Source: Chryseobacterium takakiae (lineage in GTDB: Bacteria; Bacteroidota; Bacteroidia; Flavobacteriales; Weeksellaceae). Taken from it: 64,000 nt of DNA. The DNA is taken from the NCBI RefSeq assembly GCF_900129385.1, contig NZ_FQVO01000001.1:558001-622000 (forward strand), read 5' to 3'. Positions 35,638 to 43,888 of this stretch are shown piece by piece (the stretch's first letter is position 1; every line of letters begins with the position of its first letter). A program made the position numbers and the translations under genes. Below the pieces are notes generated by a model. It worked only from the letters and a program-made list of their open reading frames with translations. It had not been told where the DNA came from and searched no databases.

Positions 35638-35692
35638 CATAAAAAACTGATTTACAATATTATATATTTTTATCTATTTCCATAATATGGAA
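35638..35692 (-). promoter_or_regulatory. Exopolysaccharide promoter/operator element, copy C
   Basis: Dyad TTCC-N7-GGAA at 35678-35692 and box ACTGATTTACAAT preceded by CATAAAAA (35638-35658). Here the gap between them is 19 rather than 30 bases, one helical turn shorter. The box lies 47 bases before the start at 35590. Confidence 0.6.
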
Positions 35693-35713
35693 TTTAATCC
35701 TGATTTCGGATGA

Positions 35714-38700
35714 TTACAGATGATCTTTTTCCATCTGTGCAATTGCATTCATAAGTGTATTTTTGATTTTTTCAAACAATAAATACAGCTTGGAGATTTC
35801 CATGCTTTGCTCCTTCGCCGAAACTTCCAATTCTCTCATTTCCGAAGATATGGATGTTATGCCCACCGCTTCCACACTTGGTCTGAGTTTATGTACAATC
35901 CTGGCAATTTCTGCAAAGTTTTGGTTGTTGAACGCAGACTCTATCTGTGGAAGCAGTTCCTGAGTCTGGGTAATGAATAATGCTATAATTTTTTTAATAA
36001 ACGCTTCATCCCCCTGCCCCAGCTTTCGAATGCCTGTTAAATCATAAGCGATCTCCTTTACCGGTACTGCATCTGATTGATTCTTCTGCGGTCTGATATG
36101 CTTATCAATAATGGTAATCAGACTTTCTTCCGCAAAAGGTTTGGTAATGTAATCATCCATCCCGATGCTGATGCATTTGTCGATTTCACTTTTAAAAGCA
36201 TTAGCAGTAAGCGCAATAATCGGTGTTTTGATTCCCATCTCTTCCCGTAAAATCTGGGTAGCCTCAATACCATCCATTTCCGGCATCTGAATGTCCATTA
36301 AAATAATATCAAACTGTTCTTTTTCAAGAATTTCCACGGCAATTCTTCCATTATCAGCCTTTGTTACCAGGCAATTGTAATGCTTCAGAGAATTTTCAGC
36401 AACGAGCTGGTTGAGCTCATTATCTTCAACCAATAATATCCGTGTGCCATCCAAAACAATCTGTTCATTTTCTGGAGAATCTTCCTGGTTTAATTTTTCG
36501 ATTCCTTTATTAAGTACAAGCTGAATGGTAATTGAAGTTCCTACGTTTTTCTCACTTTTCACGTCAATCTCTCCTTTCATCAGATGAATGAGTTCTTTAG
36601 TAATAGACATTCCTAATCCGGTGCCTCCATATTTTCTGGAGATAGAACTATCTTCCTGGTTGAACTTTTTAAATATACTCCTGATATATTCTTCACTCAT
36701 CCCAATGCCTGTATCAGTAATGCAGATTGAAAATGTCTGCTGATGAGGTAGATCCTGCAGCACTTTACAATCAACTGCAATTTTCCCCTGATTGGTAAAC
36801 TTGAGTGAATTGCCTATAATATTGTACAAAACCTGTTCTATTTTAGAGGGATCTCCTTTAAAAACAGGATAGAGTTTATCAGAAAATGACGTGGTAAGCA
36901 TCAAACCTTTTTCCTGCGCTTTAGGTTTGAGAATCGTAATTACATTTTCAACACTTTCTCTTATTGAAAAGTTTTTATTCTCCAGCAGCATCTCGCCGGA
37001 TTCTATTTTTGAGATATCAAGAATATTGTTGATAATGGATAGTAAATGCTGGGAAGCATTATAGCTGTAATCTAAAAATTCCTGTTGCGAACCATTTACG
37101 CCTACCCTTTTCAGTTCACGAAGAAATCCTATGATGGCATTGAGCGGCGTTCTGATTTCATGGCTCATATTAGCGAGGAAAACCTCTTTTGCTTTAGAGG
37201 CTTCAAGAGCCTTGGCCCGCTGGAGTTTCAGCTCCTCTTCCAGTTTTTTCTGATCTGTGATATCCAGGTGAATTCCTACAGAACCGAGAAGATTTCCCTG
37301 GTCATCATAATTGGGTGCGCCGCTTATTGCCCACCATCTTATTTCTCCGCGCTTGTTCTTTACAGGAAGCTGATACACACTAGAAACACCTTTTTTCCTT
37401 AGTTCGATCTGCTCCTCCAGGAACTTCATATTATTCTCTCCATAAAGGAAAAGCTGAGACGGATTTTTCCCGATCAGTTCATCAGCTTCAAAGCCCGAAA
37501 CCTCACAAAAGCTTTGATTGGCGTACTGAATCATCTGGTTATTATCAACTTCAATAAGTCCCAGATTCATATTGGCAATAATGTTGCGATATTTTTCTTC
37601 CTGTCTTCTGAGATGATCTTCAGCCCTTTTTCTTTCAGAAATATCAGTGTATTTCCAGAGATGTCCCTGGTACTGATCATTAATAAAAATAGGGATATAA
37701 TCTCTTTCAAGGAATTTTCCATTCTTCATTTCCAGAAGCTCGTTGGTTACAATTTTCTTTTCTTCAAGGATTTCATTGATTCTCTGAACAAAGTGCTCTT
37801 CGTCTTTAAACAAGGTTTTAGATTCTTCCGCAGAGTTGGTACAGTCCAGACCGATCATATCATCAGCAGAAACCGGTATATTAAACATATTACAAAAAAG
37901 ATCGTTGGTGAAAATGATCTGACGTTTTTCGTCTTCCATTAATATGCCGGACTGTAAATTGGCCAATAGCTTTTTAAGCATTTCTACGGTTCGGGAAAGG
38001 TTTCTTTCCAGTACGAGCCGTTCTCTCACATTTACAAGAACCTGGGTAAATATGGTGAGCAGGTTTTTTTCGGTATCCGATAAATTGTGATGATGTTTCA
38101 CGAAATCAAAACCAACAAAACCCAAACATTCATTCTGCGTCATGGCCGGAATAACAAAAAGACTTTTGATATCCTGTGCCTGTAAAATTTCTTTAATATC
38201 GCTTTCAGGAAGTTCTTCAACATTCGGATAGTAAATGCTTCCTCCTTTCTTGTTGATTTCCACCCATTCATCCATCATTTCAAGAGGAATATCCTGCAGG
38301 TTGTCTATTTGCGGAGTAATTCCTTCACCGCAGTATTCATAAACATTGGAACAGGTTTTTTCAGCAAAATTATATCTGAAAATATACGCACGGTCTGCGT
38401 GAACAAATTCAGACATTTCTTTAAGGGATTTGTTAACACTCTGAGATACCTTTTCAATCGGAATATTGATATATTCGGAAGAAATATCCATTAAAAGATT
38501 CTGAAATTCAAGCTGTTTGTTAAGCTGTTCCTGTAAAAATATTCTTTTTTTAAGCTGCTCTGAAACATAGGAAGAAAGCTCTGTAAGATCTTCGGAATCC
38601 TGATTTTCAACAGAAGAATCCAGCATTTTAATAACTTCATAGAGATTTGAAATTGACTTTTGCTTGAGAATATTTTCACTTTTGAGGCTCTCGTTGATCT

Positions 38701-38881
38701 CATTATATTCTTCTTCACTTTGCTTAAAAACATGATCCATCAGATTTTTGTCCCGCTCAAACGATTTATACGATTCATTGACTGCATTGATAAAGCTTTT
38801 GAACTGAGGATGAGTTTTGCAGTCTTCCGTAAGATATTTATCGATTTGTCTTCTTAATAGCTTATGAAATTCAATTTCCAT
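35714..38881 (-). CDS. Hybrid sensor histidine kinase/response regulator with GAF, PAS, receiver and Hpt domains
   Basis: A 1055-residue protein with the ATG at 38881; a longer frame starts at 38944. Order: coiled coil (about 50-125), GAF-like (about 130-290), a PAS (about 305-415), a PAS with PAC (about 430-545, ending VGIHLDITDQKKLEEEL), HisKA with H574 in FLANMSHEIRTPLNAI, an ATPase with N-box near 688 and DTGIGM, then GGTGLGM, a receiver (VEDNELNQ, D863 in IILMDIQMPEMDG), and an Hpt with H997 in IVHKLRPSVEAVG. No membrane helix is seen, so the sensor is cytoplasmic. All phosphorelay residues are present. The start overlaps the FIST gene stop by 11 bases, so the two are coupled. Confidence 0.85.
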   Translation of the reverse strand: MEIEFHKLLRRQIDKYLTEDCKTHPQFKSFINAVNESYKSFERDKNLMDHVFKQSEEEYNEINESLKSENILKQKSISNLYEVIKMLDSSVENQDSEDLTELSSYVSEQLKKRIFLQEQLNKQLEFQNLLMDISSEYINIPIEKVSQSVNKSLKEMSEFVHADRAYIFRYNFAEKTCSNVYEYCGEGITPQIDNLQDIPLEMMDEWVEINKKGGSIYYPNVEELPESDIKEILQAQDIKSLFVIPAMTQNECLGFVGFDFVKHHHNLSDTEKNLLTIFTQVLVNVRERLVLERNLSRTVEMLKKLLANLQSGILMEDEKRQIIFTNDLFCNMFNIPVSADDMIGLDCTNSAEESKTLFKDEEHFVQRINEILEEKKIVTNELLEMKNGKFLERDYIPIFINDQYQGHLWKYTDISERKRAEDHLRRQEEKYRNIIANMNLGLIEVDNNQMIQYANQSFCEVSGFEADELIGKNPSQLFLYGENNMKFLEEQIELRKKGVSSVYQLPVKNKRGEIRWWAISGAPNYDDQGNLLGSVGIHLDITDQKKLEEELKLQRAKALEASKAKEVFLANMSHEIRTPLNAIIGFLRELKRVGVNGSQQEFLDYSYNASQHLLSIINNILDISKIESGEMLLENKNFSIRESVENVITILKPKAQEKGLMLTTSFSDKLYPVFKGDPSKIEQVLYNIIGNSLKFTNQGKIAVDCKVLQDLPHQQTFSICITDTGIGMSEEYIRSIFKKFNQEDSSISRKYGGTGLGMSITKELIHLMKGEIDVKSEKNVGTSITIQLVLNKGIEKLNQEDSPENEQIVLDGTRILLVEDNELNQLVAENSLKHYNCLVTKADNGRIAVEILEKEQFDIILMDIQMPEMDGIEATQILREEMGIKTPIIALTANAFKSEIDKCISIGMDDYITKPFAEESLITIIDKHIRPQKNQSDAVPVKEIAYDLTGIRKLGQGDEAFIKKIIALFITQTQELLPQIESAFNNQNFAEIARIVHKLRPSVEAVGITSISSEMRELEVSAKEQSMEISKLYLLFEKIKNTLMNAIAQMEKDHL

Positions 38882-40025
38882 GGTGTGTAATTTCGTTAAT
38901 GGTGGTAATGGTAATGGTCTGATTATGTAAAACACCGTTATCAAAAGGACGCAGTGGTGATATTTCGCCGTAAGAATAAAACCCGGAAATTAAGGTATCC
39001 GGGCCTAAAACATCTTTTACCATATCAACTTCTTCTGCAGTACGGGCTCCCAAAACGAGTTTTCTGCCAACACAGCTTATGATAATTGCCATTTTAGGAT
39101 TTTGGCGGCCTATCTTAAGACATTGATTAGCGGCATCATGGGCTGCGTCAACCAGCCGGTCTATATTGGCCTTCATAAACCTTACTTTACTGCCTTCCGG
39201 AAGATCTCCCGCAAATACCATCGTATTATCATTTTCATTCACCGATAAAATAGTTCTCACCACAGGATAAGGATGATCGCCCGAAGTAAGCGACAGCGGA
39301 AAAAGTAAAGCTGAGCCCGGTAAATCCTGAGCATATTTTCCAAGGTATTTTTTGTACAATTCCAAGGCATTTTTCCCGTCTATTTCATAAAGAATATTAT
39401 GCCGGGACTTTGTAACTGTTTTTTCAAGTCCGAAACTTTCCCATCCCCCGAATGAAGAATGAGACAATACAAGATTGCTGCCGTAAAATCCTATTGCTAC
39501 AATCTTATTGGGCTCTGCCACGGTGTTTAACCCAACTGCCGTTTTTTCAAAATGATCACCGTCGCCAGCCAGACCTCCTGTAATCAAAACATCTTCTGGA
39601 CGTCCAGAATTGATACCTTCAACAAGCTGGCTTCCGTTGACGCTGCTTCCGTCCGACAAAATGAATACCCATTTGAGCTGTTCTTTAGGAAGCTTATCCA
39701 TAAGCACTCTTCCGGCTTCATAGCTATCCGGAAAATCGGTAATATCAATCTGAGAGGTTTTCAGGTAGGCTGTAGCAAAATTGAGTACGGTTACTGCTAC
39801 GGTATTGTCATAAACATCATTGCCGTAAATCTCCCCGGAAGATGATGATAAAGCAATCTCCGCGCCGGGAAATTTTTCTTTTAAGAGCTTAAAAAAAGAG
39901 GCATCTTCGATAATATGTCTTGCTCCGTAAGCCAATACAAGCTGAGCATTTTCGTAATTAAGGTTTTCATCATTCCTTTCAAGTTTCCATTCTCTGTCCT
40001 TATAAAGTAATTCGGCAACTTTCAT
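38871..40025 (-). CDS. FIST-domain sensory protein
   Basis: A 384-residue cytoplasmic protein with the FIST N region (about 25-220; SDGSSVNGSQLVEGINSG and LITGGLAGDGDHF) and the FIST C region (about 225-370; ALELYKKYLG, and IISCVGRKLVLGAR near 320). Genomic context work links this domain to two-component and chemotaxis proteins and suggests it senses small molecules such as amino acids. It is flanked by the sigma-54 activator (3 bases away) and the hybrid kinase (11-base overlap), so it probably passes a signal to them. Confidence 0.85.
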   Translation of the reverse strand: MKVAELLYKDREWKLERNDENLNYENAQLVLAYGARHIIEDASFFKLLKEKFPGAEIALSSSSGEIYGNDVYDNTVAVTVLNFATAYLKTSQIDITDFPDSYEAGRVLMDKLPKEQLKWVFILSDGSSVNGSQLVEGINSGRPEDVLITGGLAGDGDHFEKTAVGLNTVAEPNKIVAIGFYGSNLVLSHSSFGGWESFGLEKTVTKSRHNILYEIDGKNALELYKKYLGKYAQDLPGSALLFPLSLTSGDHPYPVVRTILSVNENDNTMVFAGDLPEGSKVRFMKANIDRLVDAAHDAANQCLKIGRQNPKMAIIISCVGRKLVLGARTAEEVDMVKDVLGPDTLISGFYSYGEISPLRPFDNGVLHNQTITITTINEITHHGN

Positions 40026-40028
40026 GTG

Positions 40029-41378
40029 TTATTGAGTTTTTTTGTTTTCAGTCTGGTTCAGCAAATTGTATATTGTTGATTTCCCGATATCCAGTATCTT
40101 AGCTGTTTTAATGACATCATTATTATTTTTTTTCAGAAAATGGAAGATGATATCGGTGGTGTATTCCTTCAGAGTTTTCTGGCCGTTAAGGAAGTTCTCA
40201 GATTTTTTTTCAAGATTGTAAAAAGTAATATCTTCTGCCATAATTTCCCCGTTATCAGCCATCACACAGGCCAGGTCAATAACCGATTTCAGCTCCCTTA
40301 CATTTCCGGGGAAACCGTATGACAAAAGCTTTTTTTTAGCTTCATTCGACAAGGTTAAAGGTTTACTTTTATTTTCCTTTGCAAACAATTCTATAAAGTG
40401 TCTTGCCAGAATCAAAGCATCCTGTTCTCTTTCGCGAAGCGGCGGAAGCTCAATCGGAAGTCCTATAATCCGGTAATACAAATCTTCTCTGAAAGTACCT
40501 TTCTTAACTTCAGCAGCAAGATCTTTATGTGTTGCGGTAATGACCCGTACATCAAGCTTTATTTTCTGATTTCCGCCAACTCTGGTAATCTCTCTTTCCT
40601 GAAGTGCACGAAGCAGTTTACTCTGGATATTGAGATCAAGCTCTGCAATCTCATCCAGAAAAATAGTTCCACCGTTGGCCTGCTCAAATTTTCCTAACGC
40701 TCTATCCGCCGCTCCTGTAAAAGACCCTTTTTCATGCCCAAAAAACTCGCTCTCGACAAGTTCTTTCGGGATCGCAGCCATATTCACCGCTATAAACGGC
40801 TTGCTTTTTCTGGGAGAATTATAATGAATTGCTTTTGCCACAACTTCCTTTCCGGTACCGGTTTCCCCGGTTATCGAAACATTGATATTGGATTGTGAAG
40901 CTTTGTTTATTTTCGAAAAGGTATTTTTTATTGATTCACTCTGGCCGATGATTGTTTTTTCAAAAGCGTACTTGGTTCCGAGCTCATCCTTCAGCTCTTT
41001 AACCTCCTGTTTTAGGGAAATATTTTCTTTAAGCCTGATGATTGAATTCCAGAGCAGCTCCTTTGTATGTTCGTTTTTTACAATATAATCTTTCGCACCA
41101 AGCTTTAAAAAATTAACGGCTACCTCAATATTTTCCTGTCCGCTGATGACGATAATAGGAAGATCCGGATATAAATTCTTAATCTGGTTAAACAGCTCAT
41201 CTCCCTGGAGATCAGGCAGCCCGAAGTCAATACAAATAATATCAGGAGTCTGATAAAGCGCTGAAAGACATTCTTTTGCAGTACTGCAGATATGAACATC
41301 ATAATCGGGATTTAGCTGTAGGTAGTATTTAAGCATTTCCGCGAAAAAAGGATCATCATCAACTAAAAAGATTTTCAT
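40029..41378 (-). CDS. NtrC-type sigma-54-dependent response regulator
   Basis: A 449-residue protein. The receiver has D51 in IICIDFGLPDLQG. The AAA+ domain has Walker A GETGTGKE (171-178), the sigma-54 contact loop GSFTGA (218-223), Walker B GGTIFLDE, and the R-finger area REREQDALILARHF. A Fis-type helix-turn-helix is at about 405-445 (VIKTAKILDIGKSTIYNLL). It needs RpoN, encoded elsewhere, and should activate promoters with -24/-12 elements. It is the first gene of the signalling transcript that leads into the exopolysaccharide genes. No typical TGGCAC-N5-TTGC promoter was found upstream of the cluster transcripts in this window. Confidence 0.9.
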   Translation of the reverse strand: MKIFLVDDDPFFAEMLKYYLQLNPDYDVHICSTAKECLSALYQTPDIICIDFGLPDLQGDELFNQIKNLYPDLPIIVISGQENIEVAVNFLKLGAKDYIVKNEHTKELLWNSIIRLKENISLKQEVKELKDELGTKYAFEKTIIGQSESIKNTFSKINKASQSNINVSITGETGTGKEVVAKAIHYNSPRKSKPFIAVNMAAIPKELVESEFFGHEKGSFTGAADRALGKFEQANGGTIFLDEIAELDLNIQSKLLRALQEREITRVGGNQKIKLDVRVITATHKDLAAEVKKGTFREDLYYRIIGLPIELPPLREREQDALILARHFIELFAKENKSKPLTLSNEAKKKLLSYGFPGNVRELKSVIDLACVMADNGEIMAEDITFYNLEKKSENFLNGQKTLKEYTTDIIFHFLKKNNNDVIKTAKILDIGKSTIYNLLNQTENKKTQ

Positions 41379-41559
41379 TATTGTGGTTGGTTTTAGTTTT
41401 TATACTATCACTAATTTAACAACTTTTGATCAGATTAAGAATAATTTTCAATAAAATAATACGAATACGAAAATTATAAATAATTATTATCATTAATTTA
41501 TAAAAGGAAAGATGAATTACCAAAAAGGAAGCTTTTATATGAGTAAATACAAATCTATC

Positions 41560-41606
41560 CCGACAGTGCAGGACAATATTTACCCGTGTTTGTCTTAGAT
41601 TGCAAT
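41560..41606 (+). promoter_or_regulatory. Two-block element upstream of the GH105-type gene, copy 1
   Basis: CCGACAGTGCAGGA (41560-41573) and TTAGATTGCAAT (41595-41606) are separated by 21 bases. The second block ends 16 bases before the ATG. An identical pair with identical spacing stands before the GH28 gene. Confidence 0.6.
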
Positions 41607-41622
41607 TATTAATATTTTGAAA

Positions 41623-42873
41623 ATGAAGTTCATTAATAATAAAATAAAAATTCTGGCATTAACAATTCTACATACAGGAATAATGGCGGTATCAGCTCAA
41701 TCTTCAATCCACAAAGCCGAAACGTCAACATCACAATCCGGCAAAATTGTTCCTGATAACCTGAACTGGTCAGAAAGAATGCTGCTTTCCGAAATGTACC
41801 GTTTCCCGGAATCCTGGATGCTTGATTTCAGCAAAAGTCCGAAATGGACTTACCCTTCAGCTATTGTACTGGATGGTGCCGAACAACTTTACACAAAGAC
41901 AGGCAAAAAGGAATATTACGACTATATCAGTGGTTTCGGAGAAAAACTCATCAAAGAAGATGGTACAATTCTCACGTATGAACTGGAAAAATACAACATC
42001 GATCTTTTGAACAGCGGAAACGTATTGCTTTATCTTTATGAAAAAGAGAAAAAAGAAAAATACCTTAAGGCACTTCAAACCTTACGTTTACAAATTGCCG
42101 GTCAGCCAAGAACTCAAGAAGGTTCTTTCTGGCATAAAAAAATATATCCGTATCAGGTCTGGCTGGATGGGCTTTATATGGGAATGCCATTCTACGCACA
42201 TTATACAAAAGATTTTTCTAAAGGAAATGATGCTGCAAAAGCGTACGATGAGATTGTTTTCCAGTTTGACTCGGTACAGAAAAATCTTCTGGATAAAAAA
42301 ACAGGGCTGCTCTATCATGGCTGGGACGAAAGCAGACAACAAGCCTGGGCTGATAAACAAACCGGATTGTCTCCTAATTTTTGGGGAAGAGCGATGGGCT
42401 GGTACGGAATGGCAATGGTGGACGTACTGGATTATTTGCCCCAAAATCATCCCGGCAGAGCGAGATTAATTTCTTACATTAAATCCTTTGCAGATGCTAT
42501 TGTCAAAGTTCAGGATAAGGAAAACGGACTTTGGTACCAGGTTTTGGATAAAGCCGGAGAAAAAAGGAATTACACCGAAGCTTCCGCGTCTGCAATGTTT
42601 GTTTACATGATGATCAAATCCGTGAACAAAGGATATCTTCCTCAATCTTATAAAGTGTATGCCAAAAAAGGCTACAATGGAATTATTAAGAATTTAATCA
42701 CGGTTGATGAAAACGGCGTTGTTAATCTCAACAAATGCTGTGCGGTTGCCGGTTTAGGAGGAAAGCCATACAGAGACGGCTCTTATGAATATTATGTGAA
42801 TGAAAAGATCCGCTCCAACGATGCCAAAGGAACCGGACCCTTTATACTCGCCAGTATAGAGTTTGAAAAATAA
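41623..42873 (+). CDS. Glycoside hydrolase family 105/88-like unsaturated rhamnogalacturonyl hydrolase
   Basis: A 416-residue protein with the ATG at 41623 (a TTG at 41617 precedes it in frame but is less likely). The signal peptide ends near AVSAQ. The mature protein has the (alpha/alpha)6-barrel segments of the GH105 family: the acidic region WLDGLYMGMPFY (catalytic-type Asp, D182) and FWGRAMGWYGMAMVDVLDYL. These enzymes remove unsaturated galacturonic acid from rhamnogalacturonan fragments after lyase action. It starts a row of plus-strand pectin genes and shares its regulatory element with the GH28 gene. The substrate is inferred from family and neighbours. Confidence 0.8.
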   Translation: MKFINNKIKILALTILHTGIMAVSAQSSIHKAETSTSQSGKIVPDNLNWSERMLLSEMYRFPESWMLDFSKSPKWTYPSAIVLDGAEQLYTKTGKKEYYDYISGFGEKLIKEDGTILTYELEKYNIDLLNSGNVLLYLYEKEKKEKYLKALQTLRLQIAGQPRTQEGSFWHKKIYPYQVWLDGLYMGMPFYAHYTKDFSKGNDAAKAYDEIVFQFDSVQKNLLDKKTGLLYHGWDESRQQAWADKQTGLSPNFWGRAMGWYGMAMVDVLDYLPQNHPGRARLISYIKSFADAIVKVQDKENGLWYQVLDKAGEKRNYTEASASAMFVYMMIKSVNKGYLPQSYKVYAKKGYNGIIKNLITVDENGVVNLNKCCAVAGLGGKPYRDGSYEYYVNEKIRSNDAKGTGPFILASIEFEK

Positions 42874-42897
42874 GATCATTAATAAATGGAACAGGTA

Positions 42898-43803
42898 ATG
42901 AAGAAACTGATATTGTTTTTATCTTTTCTGATAGTAAATTTAAACTTCGCACAGGAAAAAATCATTTTGTGGCCGAAAGGCCAGATGCCTAACTCAAAAG
43001 GCTTATCATTGAAAACCGAAGAGAAAGACGGGCGAATTGTACAGATAAAAGAACCCGAACTATTTGCCTTTTTGCCGCCAAAAGAAGAAAGAAAGCCTAT
43101 GGCCGTCATTGTTATTCCCGGCGGCGGTTATTATAAGCTGACGTATGATCTTGGTGGTTTCCAGATTGCAAAATGGTTCAATACCTTAGGAATCTCCGCT
43201 TTTGTCCTTAATTACAGATTACCTGTTTCTCCGGATGTGAAACAGCGAGAAATCGCTCCATTACAGGATATTCAGGCGGCGATAAAATACCTTAGAAAAA
43301 ATGCTGTCCAATATGGGATTTCACCTGACCGGATTGGCGTAATCGGAACTTCAGCCGGAGGACATCTGGCTGCATCGGTAAGCAATATCACAACAGATTA
43401 CACGGAATTGAAAGGCGATTCGACCTCTATTTCCACCATTCCTAATTTTGCAATTTTAATTTCCCCGGTTATCGATTTGGGGGAATTTGCGCATGTTGGA
43501 AGCCGCAAGAGTTTGTTGGGTGAAAATGCTTCTCAGGACAAAATCAGCGAATATTCCATGCAGAACCGTGTGACCGATAAAACCCCGCCAACATTACTGA
43601 TGCACGCACAGAATGATAAAACCGTTCCGGTGATGAACAGCATTCTGTATTATCAGGCTATGACGAAAAACAAGGTGAAAGGTGCATTATTTATTTTCCC
43701 GGAAGGCGAACATAAAATCGGAATTACAAACAAATCAAAATTAACCGATAACTGGAAAACGCTTTGCTCCGACTGGCTGAAAACATTATTCCCAACTCCA
43801 TAA
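42898..43803 (+). CDS. Alpha/beta-hydrolase esterase (carbohydrate acetylesterase-like)
   Basis: A 301-residue protein when started at ATG 42898; an ATG at 42886 would add MEQV ahead of the signal peptide. The signal ends at LNFAQ. The oxyanion segment PGGGYYKL and the nucleophile elbow GTSAGGH (S152) mark the BD-FAE/acetyl-xylan-esterase type, and the acid and histidine are in HAQNDKTVP and EGEHKIG. The most likely role is removal of acetyl groups from pectin or rhamnogalacturonan oligomers in the periplasm. It follows the GH105-type gene by 24 bases, probably as one transcript. Confidence 0.75.
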   Translation: MKKLILFLSFLIVNLNFAQEKIILWPKGQMPNSKGLSLKTEEKDGRIVQIKEPELFAFLPPKEERKPMAVIVIPGGGYYKLTYDLGGFQIAKWFNTLGISAFVLNYRLPVSPDVKQREIAPLQDIQAAIKYLRKNAVQYGISPDRIGVIGTSAGGHLAASVSNITTDYTELKGDSTSISTIPNFAILISPVIDLGEFAHVGSRKSLLGENASQDKISEYSMQNRVTDKTPPTLLMHAQNDKTVPVMNSILYYQAMTKNKVKGALFIFPEGEHKIGITNKSKLTDNWKTLCSDWLKTLFPTP

Positions 43804-43811
43804 TTTTCTAA

Positions 43812-43858
43812 CCGACAGTGCAGGATAACCAATTCTTATATTTATTTTAGATTGCAAT
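43812..43858 (+). promoter_or_regulatory. Two-block element upstream of the GH28 gene, copy 2
   Basis: CCGACAGTGCAGGA (43812-43825) and TTAGATTGCAAT (43847-43858), again with 21 bases between. The second block ends 30 bases before the ATG at 43889 and the first begins 9 bases after the esterase stop. Confidence 0.6.
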
Positions 43859-43888
43859 AGATAAACCGCACTATATTTCCAGATTCTT

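Noticed and set aside
23074..35713. Sigma-54 (-24/-12) promoters before the three exopolysaccharide transcripts
   Set aside because: No GG-N10-GC pair with TGGCAC-N5-TTGC likeness was found in the three gaps by eye, although the cluster contains a sigma-54 activator.
38882..38944. Extended N terminus of the hybrid kinase
   Set aside because: The extra 21 residues (rich in Pro and Leu) are the antisense-free overlap with the FIST gene end and add no domain; ATG 38881 gives an 11-base overlap, normal for coupled genes.
41617..41622. TTG start for the GH105-type gene
   Set aside because: The ATG two codons later begins a normal signal peptide, and the TTG gives no added motif.
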